Assembly: GCF_017347095.1 (NCBI RefSeq)
Contig: NZ_JADPRZ010000006.1
Location: forward strand, 1-64,000
DNA length: 64,000 nt
Direction of reading: 5' to 3'
From: Sporosarcina sp. E16_8
GTDB taxonomy: Bacteria; Bacillota; Bacilli; Bacillales_A; Planococcaceae
In this document: positions 1-6,898 of the stretch, one piece after another
Numbering within the stretch: position 1 is the stretch's first letter
Layout of the letters: each line of letters starts with the position of its first letter
Made by a program: the position numbers and the translations under genes
Notes under the pieces: generated by a model
What the model was told of the DNA's origin: nothing
Database searches by the model: none
The model's input: the letters and a program-made list of their open reading frames with translations, nothing else

Positions 1-92
1 ACTTCAGTGTCGTAATAGAAAGTGCTACGTGCTATTTTCAGGACTTTACACATTGCTGATACCGAATATTGGTGACGGTTTTGTTGAATCAC
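1..92 (-). CDS. IS3-family transposase OrfB, N-terminal fragment cut by the window edge
   Basis: Read on the minus strand in the -1 frame relative to OrfA, this stretch stays open to base 1 and encodes a peptide containing HQYSVSAMCKVL and ARSTFYY. That is the usual start of the IS3 (IS150-type) OrfB integrase, before the DDE catalytic core. It overlaps the end of OrfA, as expected when OrfAB is made by -1 frameshifting. The catalytic domain lies outside the window, so whether the element is intact cannot be judged. The 5' limit given is the first GTG in this frame; the frame itself is open a little further into OrfA. Confidence 0.6.
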   Translation of the reverse strand, partial: MIQQNRHQYSVSAMCKVLKIARSTFYYDTE

Positions 93-94
93 AT

Positions 95-376
95 CTATCT
101 TCGTCCCATGATCAGCGCTGCTTGCTTTAAAATATCTACTTCCATTTCTAGTTGCTTATTTCTTTTACGCAGGGTGATCAATTCTTGTTCTTCTGAAGGG
201 CGGTTATCTTTCTCTTTGAAAGAACCAGACTGCCTGAATTGTGTAATCCACCTATCAAGAGCAGATGCGGTTAATTCATATTCTTGGGCAATATCTTGTC
301 GGCTTTTTCCGTTTTCATAAAGGGCTACCACTTGTTTTTTGAAATCTGTAGAAAACGTTCTTCTTTTTACGGACAT
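95..376 (-). mobile_element. IS3-family transposase OrfA (helix-turn-helix protein, 93 aa)
   Basis: This is the small DNA-binding protein of an IS3-family insertion sequence. Residues about 8-50 form the transposase helix-turn-helix region (FSTDFKKQVVALYE, then a recognition helix around ALDRWITQF). Residues about 62-90 are a leucine-zipper-like coiled coil ending DILKQAALIMGR, the family's standard end. The start is the ATG at 376, because GTGAGGAG sits 7 bases upstream of it; the in-frame GTG at 391 lies inside that ribosome site. OrfB continues in the -1 frame. The expected A6G slippery heptamer is not obvious at the overlap. The element's outer end is probably near 435-445, where TAGTTGGACAAAT-like sequence ends, but no target duplication can be checked. 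Confidence 0.8.
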
Positions 377-467
377 AGTAGATCTCCTCACTTCTTGTGT
401 ATTATTCTACTTGCCCTTAATTTATTTGTCCAACTAAGTGTAACCTATCCAACTTGTCCAAAAAAAA

Positions 468-500
468 ATAGGCTGTCGATAGCTTCTCGTCAGCCTGAAA
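468..500. terminator. Hairpin beside the insertion sequence
   Basis: AGGCTG and CAGCCT arms flank a short TCGA-rich loop and are preceded by a run of A on the plus strand, which is T on the minus strand. It could terminate transcription running leftward past the coat genes, or insulate the insertion sequence. Confidence 0.4.
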
Positions 501-584
501 AGGGTTATCCCCTTCTTACTATTCCATTTTAAAAGCGAAGCACGTATTAACTCATGCTTGAAATTAACAGTATGCCACATGGGT

Positions 585-1262
585 TTACACCTGATGTACT
601 GTTTTTATATGATCCAGGTTTAGATAAATAAAATTTGCCCTTGCTGTTTGAATTTCAACGATTTGATCTTCGATTTTATTTACTTTACCTATATAACTTT
701 TATTTCCCCCAGTATTAAATACAACAATTTTATTTTCGAACTTTTCAACTTGAATTTCAAAGATACTTGCTAACGAATCATTTTCCGGTTGTAACGAAAT
801 GTTATGGTTATCCAATCCGTAAGGACCTTCATTTTGAGCATAAGGAATCAGCCATTTCAAATGATTTAACGAAATATACATTGTTTTATATACGGCGGAT
901 TGGAATACGAAATAATTATTCATGATATCTGTAATATAACCATGTAGGGGCTGACCACCTGTGACATAGATTTCAACATGCTTACCTTTCGCTTGTGTAA
1001 GAACCTCCCCAAAGGATAAACTTTCTTTACCTTCTCCAGTAGTGATACTAGGAAACCCTTTAGGGTCTTCTATTTCGTTTTCATTATCACAATCAACCGT
1101 AAAGTTTTGGATATGATTTAATGGAATGTAGATGTAATCTGTCCCGTTAAAAAGCACAATCATATCGCTTCCTAAATCAATAATAGTTCCATTAATTATT
1201 TTTTTCCCAGAAACTTCAATTTGCACAACTTGCTTGACAAGACTTTGAATAATCTTATTCAA
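585..1262 (-). CDS. CotB-like spore coat protein, three Sm-like repeats (225 aa)
   Basis: This protein is built from three related beta-rich modules of about 55-60 residues (about 1-55, 80-140 and 165-225). Each ends in a motif of the form I/M-Y-[I/L]-x-L-[N/D]-H-[I/L] (IYIPLNHIQ, MYISLNHLK, IYLNLDHIK). The same motif closes the modules of the CotB family protein upstream, so I read it as a divergent coat paralogue, possibly scored as DUF2642. It lacks the RGGPES signature and a Ser-rich tail. The start is uncertain: AGGAGG is only one base from the ATG at 1268 but 7 bases from the TTG at 1262, which gives MNKIIQSL, similar to the neighbour's start. It is the last of three coat-like genes on this strand. 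Coat function is inferred from similarity and context. Confidence 0.75.
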   Translation of the reverse strand: MNKIIQSLVKQVVQIEVSGKKIINGTIIDLGSDMIVLFNGTDYIYIPLNHIQNFTVDCDNENEIEDPKGFPSITTGEGKESLSFGEVLTQAKGKHVEIYVTGGQPLHGYITDIMNNYFVFQSAVYKTMYISLNHLKWLIPYAQNEGPYGLDNHNISLQPENDSLASIFEIQVEKFENKIVVFNTGGNKSYIGKVNKIEDQIVEIQTARANFIYLNLDHIKTVHQV

Positions 1263-1383
1263 TTCCATACCTCCTTCTCGACTTTTTTTGGAAATGACCA
1301 ATAAAAATAGACTGAACAAATCATGGTGATTTTTTCTACCTAACATTTATTTAAGAAATACCCCAAATTCACTTTCAGGATTG

Positions 1384-2931
1384 TCAGTCTTTAAATTCAC
1401 GATACATCTTTGCTGCATGCTTCATTAAAGCGAGATACTGTTCTTCTTCTGGTAGAGGTAGTTGCCTTTCAGACATATGAAAACAACGTGTTTCCGCTTG
1501 TTTCATCAGGGCATAGTATTGTTTTTCTAACATCTCTTTTTCCGCTTTTGGATTAATACGGATTACAGGTAATTGAAAGATAGCTGTTTCAGCGGATTTA
1601 AGTTTTTCTTCTAAAGTTACAAAATCCTCATTTCGATACTGATCATGCAACTGTCTGATTAATGAATTAACGGCATCAGAAGGCTGTTCTTTTTTTATAG
1701 GATCCCCTTTAAAATCGGGTGTTTCATTCTCCATTGCGCTATTTTCATGATTTACAATCGCATGTTGATCATTATTCATGGTACTCCATGCGGAGATAAG
1801 TAGCCTTTTCTCCTTGCCTTTCACTCTTGGCTTTGTGGGTAGTTGCTCTTGCTGACTAACTTGATTATTTGACCCTAATACACTTGGATGATCCTCTTCG
1901 AAAGTATATTCACTAACCTCTTTTGGTAAATCATGTTTAACCAACCGCGATAAATCGGGGACTTCGCTTGCTAAAGTTTGTGAAGTAGTTACGGAATTTT
2001 CTTTAATAAGATTTTCAATTTCAATTCCCTCTCCAGCTGAATCTTCTATGATAGGAACCTCAAGACTTTTTATTAGTTTAGTTTCGCTTATCGTTTGAGT
2101 ATGTTCGACAATCACTTGCTCCTCAACCTGACAGTTTTGCACTGCTATATCAGAGGAGTCGGACAATCCCTTTGATTTATCATTTATATGGGAAACGAAG
2201 CTTCGAATAGCTGTTTCTTCAAAGAAGTCCTCGCGCCGCTCCTTATCTACATCCTTATTTAATAAGTTATTTTTAAGTAACTTTAATAATGTGGCGTACA
2301 TTTCCACCCTTGTCTTCTGATGAAATTGCGACTGTTCGTTAGTACTATTTTCATCTTCCATTTCCCCTTTAGCCGGTATATCAGGTACTTTTATATTTGT
2401 TACTCGTTCAATTTCTTGTATTTTTTTTGTATGTTCGCTGGTGATTTTATCCTCAATTTCAAACCCCTTAACTGCTGGCTGTTCCTGTTTATTTATTAAA
2501 ACAATCTGTTCTTCGGATAAATTGCTATTAATAGTAGATATATAGGATTTGTAGATATAGAGTAATTCAGAATTATTTATTACAGTGACGTGATTATCGG
2601 ATATTTTGCTTAAAACGCCAAAAAGCACCTGATTACTCAAGCTATTGATAGAAACCCAGTTATATCTCAACGCTTCCAAGACATCTGCTAAATTATTTCT
2701 GTCGACATATTGGACACCTTCGGATGAAATACGAAAGTCTTTAGCATTCTTTGAGAGAGCCTGAATATGTTGGAGTGCGAAATAATATATATTTTGATTC
2801 ACATCAACAACAATATGGTCTTCTTTAACAGCTAACAAAACTCCTTCAATAAATTGATTGTCACTAAGAAACAAACTAATCTCCATATTTATAAGGGCAC
2901 CTAATGCTTTTTCAAGTTTTAGCTCATGCAC
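1384..2931 (-). CDS. CotB-like protein with a long acidic, low-complexity extension (515 aa)
   Basis: Residues 1-60 and about 85-140 are two CotB/DUF2642-type modules, recognised by hydrophobic strands ending IYYFALQHIQAL and LYIYKSYISTI. The region from about 145 to 440 is rich in Glu, Ser, Lys and Asn and looks disordered. The last 75 residues carry a short internal duplication (EKQYYALMKQA and EEQYLALMKHA). The start is a GTG with AAGGAGGG 9 bases upstream. It sits 80 bases downstream of the CotB-like gene, separated by a strong hairpin. The middle part matches nothing I recognise; it may be a platform for modification or cross-linking, but that is a guess. Its place between two CotB-like genes supports a spore-surface role. 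Confidence 0.7.
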   Translation of the reverse strand: MHELKLEKALGALINMEISLFLSDNQFIEGVLLAVKEDHIVVDVNQNIYYFALQHIQALSKNAKDFRISSEGVQYVDRNNLADVLEALRYNWVSINSLSNQVLFGVLSKISDNHVTVINNSELLYIYKSYISTINSNLSEEQIVLINKQEQPAVKGFEIEDKITSEHTKKIQEIERVTNIKVPDIPAKGEMEDENSTNEQSQFHQKTRVEMYATLLKLLKNNLLNKDVDKERREDFFEETAIRSFVSHINDKSKGLSDSSDIAVQNCQVEEQVIVEHTQTISETKLIKSLEVPIIEDSAGEGIEIENLIKENSVTTSQTLASEVPDLSRLVKHDLPKEVSEYTFEEDHPSVLGSNNQVSQQEQLPTKPRVKGKEKRLLISAWSTMNNDQHAIVNHENSAMENETPDFKGDPIKKEQPSDAVNSLIRQLHDQYRNEDFVTLEEKLKSAETAIFQLPVIRINPKAEKEMLEKQYYALMKQAETRCFHMSERQLPLPEEEQYLALMKHAAKMYREFKD

Positions 2932-2958
2932 TTATTTTGGCCCTCCTTCATAGAATAG

Positions 2959-2985
2959 CGTCGCTTCTAACCAACAGAAGCGACG
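2959..2985 (-). terminator. Hairpin between coat genes
   Basis: CGTCGCTTCT and AGAAGCGACG form a perfect 10-bp stem with a 7-base loop. No strong T-run follows on the minus strand, so it may be a partial terminator or an mRNA stabilising element. Confidence 0.5.
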
Positions 2986-3010
2986 AATGTATCAATAGTA
3001 ATTCATACTT

Positions 3011-3502
3011 TTACTTCGAGTCTTTTGATTTATTATTATTTTTTCCTTGATTACTACCCTCGTCTGTTTTCACTTTTTCAATTTTGACGCCGTAGCTTAT
3101 GTTACGGATATGAAACAGGGAAACACGAATTATTTCTTCATTCGCGACAATTGTTACAAAATCATCAGTAACAATGTCCATTATTCCCTCTAGTGTTTCA
3201 GGTCCCCCGCGGTTAATTTTCACCCATCGAAGCGTTAATTTCCCTAAGACACCCTTAAAGTCTTTAGCTTGGATGTACGTAAAGTCTTCTGGAATTTCAA
3301 CGTCGAGTTGCACCTGATCTTTCGCATTATAAGTTAGGCTTTTGATGTGCTGTGTATTGTAATATATAATTCCTTCCTCAGCATTTAGCAACGTAATGTA
3401 ATCCTCTTCTGCTGCTAGCAACTTACCAACGCGTGATTCAGGTCCTCCTCTATCTACCTTAATTACTCTATCGACTAACGAATGGATCATTTCCGTATTC
3501 AT
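3011..3502 (-). CDS. cotB: Spore outer-coat protein of the CotB family (163 aa)
   Basis: This is the clearest CotB homologue. It has two modules, each opening with the CotB signature (DRGGPESRVGKL near residue 17 and NRGGPETLEGIM near residue 97) and closing with IIYYNTQHIKSL and IIRVSLFHIRNI. B. subtilis CotB has three such modules and a long Ser/Lys-rich tail that the CotH kinase phosphorylates. Here the tail is only about 15 residues (Asn, Lys, Ser). The start ATG has AAAGGGGG upstream. A sigma-K-like promoter lies just upstream, and a cotH-type kinase gene lies about 0.7 kb away on the other strand, the same association as the B. subtilis cotB-cotH-cotG locus. Confidence 0.88.
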   Translation of the reverse strand: MNTEMIHSLVDRVIKVDRGGPESRVGKLLAAEEDYITLLNAEEGIIYYNTQHIKSLTYNAKDQVQLDVEIPEDFTYIQAKDFKGVLGKLTLRWVKINRGGPETLEGIMDIVTDDFVTIVANEEIIRVSLFHIRNISYGVKIEKVKTDEGSNQGKNNNKSKDSK

Positions 3503-3534
3503 AAATTTCTAACCCCCTTTTATAGTGTCCTGCT

Positions 3535-3562
3535 ATCTATATGTGTCATGGGTTAGCATAGT
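3535..3562 (-). promoter_or_regulatory. Sigma-K-like promoter for cotB (candidate)
   Basis: On the minus strand an AC dinucleotide is followed 17 bases later by CATATAGAT, which fits the loose mother-cell sigma-K pattern (AC, 16-17 bases, CATANNNT). It lies about 33 bases upstream of the cotB start codon. The pattern is short, so this is an inference supported mostly by position. Confidence 0.4.
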
Positions 3563-3857
3563 GATGGTCAAAAGCCCAGTTTAGAATAATGGGTCAAGTA
3601 CAAAAGTCTTTAACTTCAAAATCAGGGATGCAGATATATAGAAGAAAGTACAAAACACACCCTGCGTTCCCACTGAATTAGACTAAGCTCTCGAATTTCG
3701 AGTTGAGAAATGTAAAGTAAGCGAACTCCCTTAGTATCAAGAGCGTTCGCTTAGTTTCTTTAACGGTGGACTCTATGCTGTATTAGCTAGTCTGCCGACA
3801 CAGTAAAGAATGTTTTGAATACAATGGATTAGACTCAAATTTAAAGGTGGGATTTTT
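3563..3857. other. Divergent coat-gene intergenic region
   Basis: No gene is seen here. It holds a hairpin with AAGCGAAC and GTTCGCTT arms (about 3720-3757), whose right arm with flank (GTTCGCTTAGTTT) matches the end of the dispersed repeat found at 12857 and 21782. The promoter of the Gly-Thr repeat gene should lie near 3800-3840, but I could not assign one firmly. Confidence 0.4.
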
Positions 3858-4115
3858 ATGCCAAAGGGGAAAAAAGCTAGAACTCGTCGTTCAACAACAG
3901 GTACTGCTAACACTGGTACCGCTAATACCGGTACTGCTAATACCGGTACCGCTATTACTGGTACTGCTAACACTGGTACTGCTAATACTGGTACTGCTAA
4001 TACTGGTACTGGTACTGGTACTGGTACTGGCACTGGTACTGGTACTGGCACTGGCACTGGTACTGGCACTGGCGCACCGAAAGGTCCACGTAAAGGACGT
4101 CGCAGCCGAAAATAA
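3858..4115 (+). CDS. Gly-Thr repeat protein, candidate CotG-like coat protein (85 aa)
   Basis: The protein has a basic head (residues 1-14, with KKARTRR), seven pentapeptides (six GTANT and one GTAIT, residues 15-49), eleven GT dipeptides (50-71) and a basic tail rich in Arg and Lys. Only two serines are present, both next to Arg. There is no signal peptide or membrane segment. The start is fixed by AAAGGTGG 7 bases before the ATG; a hairpin terminator follows. It sits between cotB-like and cotH-like genes, the place and size class of B. subtilis CotG, a repeat protein phosphorylated by CotH. A coat or crust role and Thr modification (phosphate or sugar) are inferences. Open frames on the opposite strand and in another frame are by-products of the 6- and 15-base repeats. 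Confidence 0.75.
   Translation: MPKGKKARTRRSTTGTANTGTANTGTANTGTAITGTANTGTANTGTANTGTGTGTGTGTGTGTGTGTGTGTGAPKGPRKGRRSRK
3901..4072 (+). repeat. In-frame tandem repeats, 15-bp then 6-bp units
   Basis: Seven units of 15 bases (GGTACTGCTAATACT type) are followed by eleven units of 6 bases (GGTACT or GGCACT). Both periods are multiples of three, so slippage changes repeat number without breaking the frame. Third-position T/C differences between units suggest repeated duplication with drift. Confidence 0.9.
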
Positions 4116-4120
4116 CGTAA

Positions 4121-4162
4121 TTGCTTCCGCTTAATCAATTATTCATTGATAAGGCGGAAGCA
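4121..4162 (+). terminator. Terminator after the Gly-Thr repeat gene
   Basis: GCTTCCGC and GCGGAAGC arms enclose a second inner stem (ATCAAT with ATTGAT) and are followed by an AT-rich stretch ending in TTTT. Confidence 0.65.
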
Positions 4163-4234
4163 TTTATCATTTTCAAGCCATAATTAGTGAATAGCCTTAT
4201 TAACGGATTGAATAATAGAAAGGAAAGAGAATTT

Positions 4235-5320
4235 ATGTCCTATCTAATTCCATCTTATCTTTTGAAAATCGAAGACGACAATTTAGAGGATTTACGGGAT
4301 GATTTATGGAACAACGACCCTGTTCCCGCATTTTTAAATTCGGAAGGCATTTCCTACGATATCGATATCGCCTATCGGGGATCATATACACGTAAATTTC
4401 GCAAAAGGTCTTATCGTATTGATTTCATCGATCCAAAGATATTTGCCGGTGCTCGCGAAATTCACCTTAACGCAGAATACAAGGACCCCTCTTTGGTTCG
4501 TAATAAACTCTCTTTTGACTTCTTCCATGACATTGGTGTTTTATCACCAAAGAGTCAACATATTAATTTAAACCGCAATGGCTCTCCTAAAGGTATCTAT
4601 TTACAATTAGAGTCCGTTGATGAATATTTCTTGAAAAATAGAGACCTTCCCGCAGGTCCTATTTATTACGCAGTCAACAATAACGCGAACTTTTCTTTGC
4701 TAAATAACGAAAAGATGAAAAAATCTCTTCTCTTGGGCTATCAACGAGCTTTTGGAGAACCGTCAGATGACGACATCATCATTGAATTGATAAATAAAAT
4801 TAACACCATACCTCTTGCTAATTTCCCAAGTGAAATTTCTCAATTTATTGATATTGATAAGTTCTTGCGCTGGCTCGCTGGAGCTGTTTGTTCAATGAAT
4901 AATGATGGATTTACACATAATTATGCACTGTACCGTAATAGTGAAACAGGTTTGTTTGAAATCATCCCTTGGGATTATGATGGTACTTGGGGTCGAAAAG
5001 TCGACGGAGGAACCATGCACTATGATTACGTCCCTATTGATGGAAAGAAGAACAACCATCTTTGCTACCTTCTTATGCGTGTCCCAGAATTTCGCAAACT
5101 TTATAAAAACATCTTGACGGAAATTTTAGAAACCAAATTTACTGTAGGATATATGGAAAATAAAATAGCTACCCTGCATGAAGCCTTACGACCACATATT
5201 CTTCTCGATCCTTATAAACAGAGCGCAATTAATATATTTGATAGTGAACCGGATTTTATATGTCAATTCATCCGCGACCGCAATAACTATTTGAAGACGC
5301 ACCTTGTCGGTTTTGGCTAA
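4235..5320 (+). CDS. cotH: CotH-family spore coat protein kinase (361 aa)
   Basis: CotH proteins are atypical protein kinases of the mother cell that phosphorylate coat proteins such as CotB and CotG and control outer-coat assembly. Diagnostic segments are visible: YRGSYTRKF...KRSYRI (about 47-62), the region around NLNRNGSPKGIYL (about 112-124), NNDGFTHNY (about 223-231) and IPWDYDGTWGR (245-255), whose Asp residues belong to the metal- and ATP-binding active site. Length (361) matches the family. The ATG at 4235 is preceded by GAAAGGAAAG; an in-frame GTG at 4187 has no ribosome site. It lies next to cotB-like genes and a repeat protein that may be its substrate. Key residues look intact, so an active kinase is expected. 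Confidence 0.9.
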   Translation: MSYLIPSYLLKIEDDNLEDLRDDLWNNDPVPAFLNSEGISYDIDIAYRGSYTRKFRKRSYRIDFIDPKIFAGAREIHLNAEYKDPSLVRNKLSFDFFHDIGVLSPKSQHINLNRNGSPKGIYLQLESVDEYFLKNRDLPAGPIYYAVNNNANFSLLNNEKMKKSLLLGYQRAFGEPSDDDIIIELINKINTIPLANFPSEISQFIDIDKFLRWLAGAVCSMNNDGFTHNYALYRNSETGLFEIIPWDYDGTWGRKVDGGTMHYDYVPIDGKKNNHLCYLLMRVPEFRKLYKNILTEILETKFTVGYMENKIATLHEALRPHILLDPYKQSAINIFDSEPDFICQFIRDRNNYLKTHLVGFG

Positions 5321-5393
5321 CGGATTCCACGTTTTTTCTTCCTTGTTTTAATCAATTAATTATAAGCAAGAATTGCAGAAAGGAGATACTACA

Positions 5394-5774
5394 GTGTTAC
5401 CAATCTGTTTAAGAGATACTGAAAAATACGGTAGAGGGCTATTTGCTACACGTGCTATTAAAACAGGTGAACTTATTGAGATATCGCCTGTATTAATTTC
5501 ATATGAGAATGAATGGAAGTATTTGAAGAAGACGATTCTCTTAAATTATTGCTTCACCTGGGGCAACAACTATGAACATACAGCGATTGCTCTTGGATAT
5601 GGCTCGCTCTTTAACCACTCCTATACTCCAAATGCAATGTTCACCTATAATATAGACAATCTTTCAATCGACTTTTATGCAATTGCTGACATTGATGATG
5701 GCCAGGAAATCACAATCAACTACAATGAAGATTCTGAAGATAAATCACCGTTATGGTTTGATGTTATTGATTAA
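5394..5774 (+). CDS. Small SET-domain protein, putative protein lysine methyltransferase (126 aa)
   Basis: SET domains transfer a methyl group from S-adenosylmethionine to lysine. The protein is almost entirely one SET fold: EKYGRGLFATRAI near the start, NHSYTPN at 74-80 (the pseudoknot motif NHS-x-x-PN) and GQEITINYN at 103-111 with the catalytic-region Tyr. There is no pre-SET or post-SET cysteine cluster. The GTG start at 5394 follows AAAGGAGAT by about 6 bases. It is 73 bases downstream of cotH on the same strand with no clear terminator between them, so the two may be cotranscribed. A terminator follows. The substrate is unknown; a Lys-rich coat protein is a possibility. Confidence 0.85.
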   Translation: MLPICLRDTEKYGRGLFATRAIKTGELIEISPVLISYENEWKYLKKTILLNYCFTWGNNYEHTAIALGYGSLFNHSYTPNAMFTYNIDNLSIDFYAIADIDDGQEITINYNEDSEDKSPLWFDVID

Positions 5775-5781
5775 TAAATAT

Positions 5782-5822
5782 AGAGTTACACGAGTGAACA
5801 ATTTGTGTAACTCTTCTATTTT
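5782..5822 (+). terminator. Terminator after the SET-domain gene
   Basis: AGAGTTACAC and GTGTAACTCT form a 10-bp stem followed by TCTATTTT. Confidence 0.75.
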
Positions 5823-6021
5823 GAAGCCGAGTCCGCGGAAATTATTCAATCTTCATTACATTTATTATGCCCCTAAAACAGGCCCTTATGAAAAACCAAA
5901 GACCTCTCTTGATACATAAAACATCAAACAAATAATATGACATACAACCTTTTGGTGCTCTATGGTTTAAAATTTAAACTCGTTTTAATAAGATTTATTG
6001 AAGTGAATAGCGCATACTTCA

Positions 6022-6855
6022 CTATTCGACACGATTTGAATTTTCAATGACAGTTGCAGCCGCCTTTGCTAAGACAGCAATTGTTCGATTTAGTTGATCT
6101 TCAGTGTTCCCGATTCCTCCAAGCTCAACGACAAGAAGAGACGGATCAAGGTCCTGATTGTACTTCCCATCAACGTTTGCTCCATGCTTCATGACTAGAT
6201 TTCGTGTAATTCCAGGCACAAGCAGTTCCATTTCATTTTTCAGTAGAACTGCATTTGCTCGATTACGCTCAAAATTTGAGTGTTCCATGCCTATAACAAA
6301 TGCTACTTTCGCATATTGTTCATCATTGAATGAAATTGTTGTTATATTCGGACCAGCGGAATCCCTATGAAGATCGATTATTAAATCATACTTTTTTTCC
6401 TGCATCTGTTTCTTGACATGTGGTCGAATCGCATTATAGGCGCCAGTATGGGGCACTTCTACAGCTAACATATCCGTTTCAATTCCATTGAATTGTAGCT
6501 GCGTTTTTAATTTTCCACCAAACTTTGTAATGTTTTCAGTTTGGTGGGATACAGTGACTTTACCCTCTTTCGCTTGTGTCACTGGTTTAAAAGCTTCGTG
6601 GAAATGGGTGAAATAGAGCAGCACTTTCCCTTCAGTCATTGATGCTGGCTCTAGTGCTGCCTCTGGTATTGGCTCTAGTTCTAGTTCCGGCTCTGTTTCC
6701 TCTTCCAAAATATTGGCGGCGTATACCATGTAAGTAGACTCTTTGACGAGATTAGAAGATTTCGCCGACTGTCCCTTTGGAAATGTTGTTATAAACATTG
6801 GAAACAGGAAGAGAAATAAGATAAGTGTGCCCCATATTTGCAGTGTTTTTTTCAA
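6022..6855 (-). CDS. spoIIP: Stage II sporulation protein P, septal peptidoglycan hydrolase
   Basis: SpoIIP is a membrane-anchored amidase and endopeptidase that, with SpoIID and SpoIIM, drives engulfment. A single membrane anchor spans residues 8-27. An acidic Pro/Glu linker (about 50-72) leads to the catalytic domain, which starts at KVLLYFTHFHEAFKP and contains IIDLHRDSAG (159-168) and a late VVELGGIGNTED, all typical of the family. The TTG start has GGAGGG 7 bases upstream. At 277 residues it is much shorter than the roughly 400 of B. subtilis, mainly in the region before the catalytic domain. It follows gpr, as in B. subtilis, and is probably cotranscribed with it. Confidence 0.92.
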   Translation of the reverse strand: MKKTLQIWGTLILFLFLFPMFITTFPKGQSAKSSNLVKESTYMVYAANILEEETEPELELEPIPEAALEPASMTEGKVLLYFTHFHEAFKPVTQAKEGKVTVSHQTENITKFGGKLKTQLQFNGIETDMLAVEVPHTGAYNAIRPHVKKQMQEKKYDLIIDLHRDSAGPNITTISFNDEQYAKVAFVIGMEHSNFERNRANAVLLKNEMELLVPGITRNLVMKHGANVDGKYNQDLDPSLLVVELGGIGNTEDQLNRTIAVLAKAAATVIENSNRVE

Positions 6856-6898
6856 ATGGCATCCCTCCGTGTTCCAACTATATGCGTTGGAACACGAG

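Noticed and set aside
3847..4134. Plus-strand frame rich in Leu-Val over the Gly-Thr repeat gene
   Set aside because: Same repeat artefact. The frame with ATG at 3858 has the ribosome site and sensible basic ends.
3773..4138. Minus-strand open frame of 121 codons rich in Pro-Val and Ala-Val
   Set aside because: It is the mirror of the 6- and 15-base repeats of the Gly-Thr gene. It has no ribosome site, and repeats of period divisible by three keep other frames open.
5677..5919. Open frame of 80 codons over the end of the SET gene
   Set aside because: It runs through the SET-domain coding region and the terminator in another frame and has no ribosome site.
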